Shown here one piece after another: positions 58,114 to 64,000 of a stretch of DNA of 64,000 nucleotides. Each line of letters begins with the position of its first letter. Within the stretch, counting starts at the first letter, position 1. The notes beneath the pieces are model-generated. The model worked only from the letters and a program-made list of their open reading frames with translations. It was not told the DNA's origin and did no database searches. This stretch comes from Platerodrilus igneus (lineage: Eukaryota; Arthropoda; Insecta; Coleoptera; Lycidae): the NCBI GenBank assembly GCA_036346225.1, contig JARFIW010000831.1, forward strand, positions 3,596,001-3,660,000, read 5' to 3'. A program made the position numbers and the translations under genes.

Positions 58114-61100
58114 TATATACGCTTAAATTCAGGCAACTTACGGGGCACGAAATGCAACACGTAATTGTCTAAACAAAAAACGTTACAAAACTTGAATTAA
58201 AAGTTGAAGATAAACTTGAATATAAAGCCTTGCAAAATCAATTGTTTCCAAATTATAATGCACGTGGTTTGACGAAACAAACAAAAATTATCTGTTAATA
58301 TCTTACCATCTTTAACTTATGGGACGGATTTAAATATGTAGGGCATGATTTTGTGCTTTAGATAAAACGCCCGTAACATTATTTTTAGGAAAACGTTATA
58401 AGTTTAAATAGAAAATACGTAGCATAAGTGACCCCATGGCAATTTATAGATATTTTAACATTGTAGACTCCTGCACTAGCAAACAGTCAGATATCAAAAG
58501 ACGAACGTTACTCGAACGTTACAGATAACCAAGAAGCTAAAGGAAGGGGTTAACAGTGCAATGAATGAATGAATAAATAACAATCCTGGTAATGATTCAG
58601 ATCCACACTAGTTGTGTTTTGAAAGTCATGCTTAAAAGAATCCATCAATCAGAAAATTACTTGTAAACGTATTTATTTATATAACGTAAATAAAGGAGAA
58701 GTACAAGAGATAATAAAATGTATTTTAGAGTAATGAAAACATATTTTATAAAGTGCGAAGTACGTTGTAACATGGCTAGGCCTCGGCCAAATGACATGTT
58801 ACAATATAATGCGTAATACCCTACTTCTAAAACTGTATTACACAAATATGTGTAATACCCCTAAACTAATTATTCAAACATTCGCTAAACATAATTATAT
58901 AATAGAATCCTTTGTGAAGCGTTTATAAAACATGCCGTCCCAAGGGCAGGTGAAATGGTGTCGACGTATACCATGAAATCAATTAGTAGTTGAATCGACC
59001 TAGTGTGACTGTGAAATACACATAATCTACGGTAGATAAATAATTTTCAATTTTGAATCCAAATCATTTTCTCGATTCTTTTCAGCGCAAGTAAAAATGT
59101 AGATACCGTAATAAAACGTCCAATTTTGAAACGCAAATTTTATGTAGTTACAGTATCAAAACAAGTTTATGTTATACAGTATTAAAACGCAAGCACGTAA
59201 TGTATAAAGTATTGGAGCGATAAATCTTATGTATATAATCGTTATGGAACACTGAAGCACAATTTTTTGTTATGCATGTATTGAAAGTTCAAAGTCTCAA
59301 CTGTTGCTATGGAGTATGGTATTTTCCGTAAATTTTGCTTTGTATAGAAGTCGAGCTGTAAAACCTGGAACGTGTGAACTGCGCACACCTGTTGTTGTAA
59401 GTACTCAAGATGGTTGACAAACTCTGATGCCTAGCAGATTATTTGTGGTGAGTCATCTCCAATTTTAATTCAATTTTAGTTTCACGGAACCATTACTGGA
59501 AATATAATAATAATTTCTGTAAATTTTGTATGGTCATTTAAATTGGTACACGTAATTTTTGTTCAGAATTTATTAGTTGAATATCGCATGAATGTTCTTA
59601 TGAACACAAAGAAATTTCTATAAGATAATTTTATTTGAATTTACAAGGTTATACTAAAATGTATTCGTAACTAAGCACGTGACACGTTAATATTTGTTTG
59701 TCACATTATAAAATATAATTTTTTTGGACAGTGCACTTGAAGTACAGATTAGTTTAAACCATAAGTATTTTTGACCTTTGATTCCATCAATTAAATTAAT
59801 TAAAAATGTAGTTCTGCAATTTAAGGAAAGTCAAAGTATTTAATCAATTAAATGTAAACCCAAACAGGATCTTATTTAGGTATCAAATACAAATTGTAGA
59901 ATAATAACAAAAACATTATAATTCTTCTAGAGAACTATAATAAATTTACAATTATAAAATTCATACAAATAATCAGAGACTACTTTTAGACATTATTAAA
60001 AGTAGATATCTCAAAAGTTTCAGTACGTATAAAATTGTACAAATGATGTATATATTTTTTTGTAAATCAATAGAAAGTGTAATAAGTTGTTTTAAAGCTT
60101 TCTTTCATTGAAGTCAACAATAATTTTTCTATATAAGCAAGCAACCATATTTATAAAATTTTTGTAGTGAAGAAGGATAGATTAATGGTATTGTGTTTAA
60201 AAATTTTTGAGGTATAATCTTAACTAGGTAATCTAGTTGGAATTTATTTTTTTGTGATAAATTGACTAGGCTCTAATGTAGCCCTAGTTCTAAAATGTCA
60301 AGATGTGATTAAATTCTCAGATAGTACGAGATCGTCGTTCCAATTCTAGTTTGCAGAGTCACAAGTAAGTATTATATTCTATGTTTTGTTCGTTAAGGAT
60401 ATTTTTTCTTTTCGAAGATTTCCGTGTCTTATCTTCGGATTGTTTCTTATTATAGCTATTATTAAGATACGGTGGCGTCCATTAAAAATTCTTTTTTTTA
60501 TCTTATACTATCCTACGACCCTGGCTCATAGCTCTGCTCTAAGTTGATGAAGTTTAGCTGGCTGGAAGATCTTTTTAGAGGGTCCTTTTTTACTCAAAGC
60601 CATTTTCCATCCTCTTTACCCTGGGCTTAAAACTTAGACAGGAACCCCTCATAATTTATTGAGGCTCTGCCGCCTATAAGGTAGGATAAATACACTGTAA
60701 CATTATTTTGTAATGTTAACTAATAAACAAATTAATTAATTAATTAAAATTCAGTAGCTTGCATAACTTATAGACAAAAATTCCACAATAAATTACTTTC
60801 ATATTTTAGTTAGGCTCCCTTATAATAAAAGACCAGGTTTACAGATAGCTTAAGGCTAAACTATTAGAAATTCCAGCGGTAGGTCATCATAATTTAAAGC
60901 TCTACCCTTGTAAATCAAATACAATAAACCTCTTAAAGCTTAGCTCGGTTACAGATATACAAATCTGATAAAATTAAAATGGAATAGTATCTTTTAACGT
61001 AAATAAAGAAAAGCAATTTTCTGTTGAAAAGCTTAATTTGCTTAATAATTTCTTTGATTGACAGCGGGTTATAGAGAACGAAACATTGTAAATAGCGAAA

Positions 61101-64000
61101 ACTATTTCCAATTTGATTTATTCAAAGATTGCAAGTAATTTTAAGTAGTCTGGAGACATTCATTGTATTTAAAATCCATTTTGACTCAAGTGGGTTAACC
61201 GCTCTTTTGTTAATGGCAGACCACTTCCGCCAAGGGTATGGTCCACATTTCAGTAATTAAGAAATTCTTAGAAGATACAGCATATTTAAACCCTTAGAAA
61301 AATAATTGCTTCCGTGACACTCATCTTCAAAGGGGTTGAATTTGGTTTCTGAAATCTTGTTTTGTGGGAGGTTCTGTTAAGTCATTGGATAACAGAAATA
61401 TGACGTAAATAATGGTTAGAGTAGGAATTAAGCTATATAACTTACAGCGTTAGCAAAAAGGGGGGATTATTCCAATGGGGCTGTCCCTGGTCAAGAAGTA
61501 GAAAGAAATGTAGTTCGCGGGTAGCGTTCTCCGGCATCACAGATATAATATTTCACTTAGTATCACGATAGTAAAATTTGGAAAGGAGTAATTAACTCTT
61601 CCAGTTCGCGAGGGTTACCCCCGTATGTTCGCGGATTTATAGTGATACAAGGTAAATAATAAAAAGCTTGTAGGCGTGTGACGCACAAATTAAGTGATAT
61701 TGTCAATAAGATCCTGCCGGGTTCGTGTGTCACTCAATTATTTAAAAATTACAAACAAGAGCAACAAGCAAGATTCTCTCCCCCAATTTAAGAGCTGTTC
61801 TACGTTGGAAGACAAGCCATTAAACAATGGACGATTTTTAGTAAGTTTTTATAGTTAAGGAGCATGACCAATTTTTAGTTAATTTATTTGTTAGGACGTT
61901 TTGGCCATAAACCGTAGGATTAATTTAGTGTAAGATTTATAATATAAGTTTTCGTGCATATACAAGTGTTTGGGAATTACTTATGTACGCAAAATTTTCA
62001 TAATTCCATATTCACCTATTCAATTAAATTTCTAAATTAAAATCAATGAATGTAAGAGGTTCACGTTTATTGCTCTGTTAATTAAATAGTTTTGTTTGCC
62101 GTTGATTTAGTCAATAGTTTTTTATTATTTATATATCATGGAAGTTGTATAAGTAGTAAAAAAAGATAAGAGTTGATTAAAAGAAACAATTGTCCTCCTT
62201 GGGATAACAAGTCTCTCAAGGTTTTGCACGAACATTTGGACATTCTCGACTTGTCTGAAAGGTTCTGAAAGGTAAGTGCCAAAATTTTTTGTAGTATATT
62301 ATAAATTAATTTAACCCTTTCTGCAAAATTTTAACCCTCTATATGATCCACGACCTTCCGCTAGCTAGTGCCGATGACCTCCCTTTAATTTTTGTTTTAC
62401 AGGCCGCGCCATTTTATAATTTTACTGGAAAATACATACTTAGTAGCTTTTTCGCCTGTAACAACACTATAAATATCTATATAGAAAAAATAGTGTAACA
62501 GCATATTACTGTAAACATTTTAAAATAACGAAACTAAATTTTGGTTAATACGTGAAATTTAAGTTACAGACGGAGTTATTTTTTTTGTTTCACTAAAAAA
62601 GTATGAAAGTGTAGTCACATGCTATTTGTTCTGAAATTTATTACAATTTCACCTTGATATTGGTAATATACTGAAGGTTTAATATTCAGATAACAATAAG
62701 CTTAAAAGTGGAGTTTGAAGGAGTTATTGATATTTCATAGAAATTATTTTGTACGTATTGTGATTAAGTGGAGAACCATAAACGGTGGTCTCATTTTTGA
62801 TTAATTATAAATTCTTTTTTACAGGTTTAAAATAGAAAGGACTTACGAATCAGTTATTTTTTATTATGTGATTAAGCTTTTTGTAACATACGGGTTTCTG
62901 CGCCTTTAAGTTTACTTTTTTGTGTTAAAACAAAATCGGTCCTCGACTCCTCTCGTGTAAGAACACTGGATTAAGTTCCACAGTTAGCCGTATTAACTTA
63001 CAGGGAGTTTTCATTTTACTATCAGCCGTTTGTCAACTAACTTTACCCTGGACTTCGGTGTTCTTCAAGGGCGTTACGTGTTAGATTGTCGCCTCTGACA
63101 AGGGCTTATTAGAGTTTAGTTTCATCTTCTCCTGATACACTTTTGGTTACCTTGACGCACAGCTGTAATATATATACAGTACAACTTATAGACGGAACCA
63201 TACACCTTAATGATATTAAATTATACAACTGTTTTAGTGCATCTTTGTTCTGATCAATATTAATTATAATATATTCTATCTGTGAGAGTGACTCGCCAAT
63301 ATAGTCTGAACATAATATAAATATATGTAGTGCTTTCGCATTATACTAAATAAAAACCGAATAGAAAAGGAAAATAATGGTTAAACGAGCATAATAAATA
63401 CTAGTGTACCCTATAAATCACAATTTCACGAATATTACTGATGACTAAGCACTGCATTTCCTTAATTTTTAGTTTTATAAAGGGCAATAAACTAAAACCA
63501 CAAAATCAGATAGCTATTTATGGTATTATAGTAACTCTGGTTAATAGCTTATCTAAAAACCGTGAAAAAGGAAAATAGTTTTTAATGTTACATATTTTTC
63601 ACATTAGAATTAAGAAAGCTTTTGTACACCGTTCATTTAATAATACAGTGAAACCAATGTAATAAGACAAGATTAGTTGGCAGCAGTATATCGCGTGTTT
63701 GTGATGTTATCAAGCACTCTTATGACACAATGAGTTAAAAGGCTGTTTTCGAAAGTATACATAGGAAATATGTATACTTTAAAGAAAAATTCCCTATATA
63801 GATTGACGTAATAAGGGGACACGAGAGCTTATTGAAACCCAAATTCTACAAATAAAGCCCACTAAAATATAAAAGAATCCGGAAAAATAGAAATTTCTGA
63901 AAATTCATGGTTACGTCCGGTATAATACAAGGGTATTTTTATTCATTAAAGTGCCAAGCAAAAACGCAAATTCCGCGTGTATAAATAATAATCCTGTATG
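58114..64000. other. AT-rich non-coding region
   Basis: No gene, LTR, LINE or SINE motif is recognisable in nearly 6 kb. Good splice-donor matches (GTAAGT) occur near 59396, 60365 and 62271, so untranslated exons or introns of a host gene are possible but unsupported. A small inverted repeat (GTAACATTA/TAATGTTA) lies at about 60698-60720. Confidence 0.5.

Overview
The window looks like an arthropod, most likely insect, intergenic region. It is AT-rich and has long gene-free stretches and many microsatellites. Nearly all recognisable coding capacity belongs to transposable elements: APE-type LINEs of RTE-like, CR1/Jockey-like, Jockey and R1-like types; Ty3/gypsy elements including an errantivirus with an env gene; mariner; a pogo-like element; and tRNA-derived SINEs. 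I recognise no complete host gene. There is one weak candidate for a host signal-peptide exon near 24.6 kb.

Layout. 1.4-4.4 kb: a compact cluster of small minus-strand reading frames that looks like a decayed endogenous virus or Maverick-like fragment. 7.0-11.4 kb: a nearly full-length but dead RTE-like LINE whose 3' end is built from several repeated modules. 12.4-15.2 kb: a SINE and a CR1/Jockey-like LINE that contains an unassigned 0.6 kb insertion and a solo errantivirus LTR. 15.6-18.1 kb: a Ty3/gypsy pol relic followed by a 1.3 kb mariner with intact ends and a dead transposase. 19.15-24.03 kb: a Ty3/gypsy element on the minus strand with two LTRs, a TTTA target duplication and an open integrase. 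26.36-36.86 kb: an errantivirus on the minus strand (LTR-gag-pol-env-LTR) carrying a solo LTR of its own family in pol and a 5'-truncated RTE-like copy in gag. 37.3-39.1 kb: a third, inverted RTE-like copy broken by a SINE and by a 317 bp foldback insertion with hammerhead-ribozyme-like cores in both arms. 39-44 kb: non-coding. 44.1-48.1 kb: a satellite of ~110-135 bp monomers, split by a 2.4 kb pogo-like transposon. 50.4-58.1 kb: a Jockey LINE whose ORF1 is split by a 4.5 kb R1-clade LINE with a 10 bp target duplication. 58.1-64 kb: no recognisable gene.

The nesting gives a relative chronology: CR1/Jockey-like LINE before its solo LTR; errantivirus before its internal solo LTR and RTE-like insertion; RTE-like copy before the SINE and foldback insertions; satellite before pogo; Jockey before R1. 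Several insertions have readable target duplications, so their ends are exact (mariner, pogo, both Ty3 LTR elements or solo LTRs, R1, SINE, foldback and the RTE-like copy in gag). All protein-coding parts except the Ty3 integrase and some RT/RNase H blocks carry stops or frameshifts, so every autonomous element here appears inactive. Assignments rest on motif recognition by eye; no database search was run.
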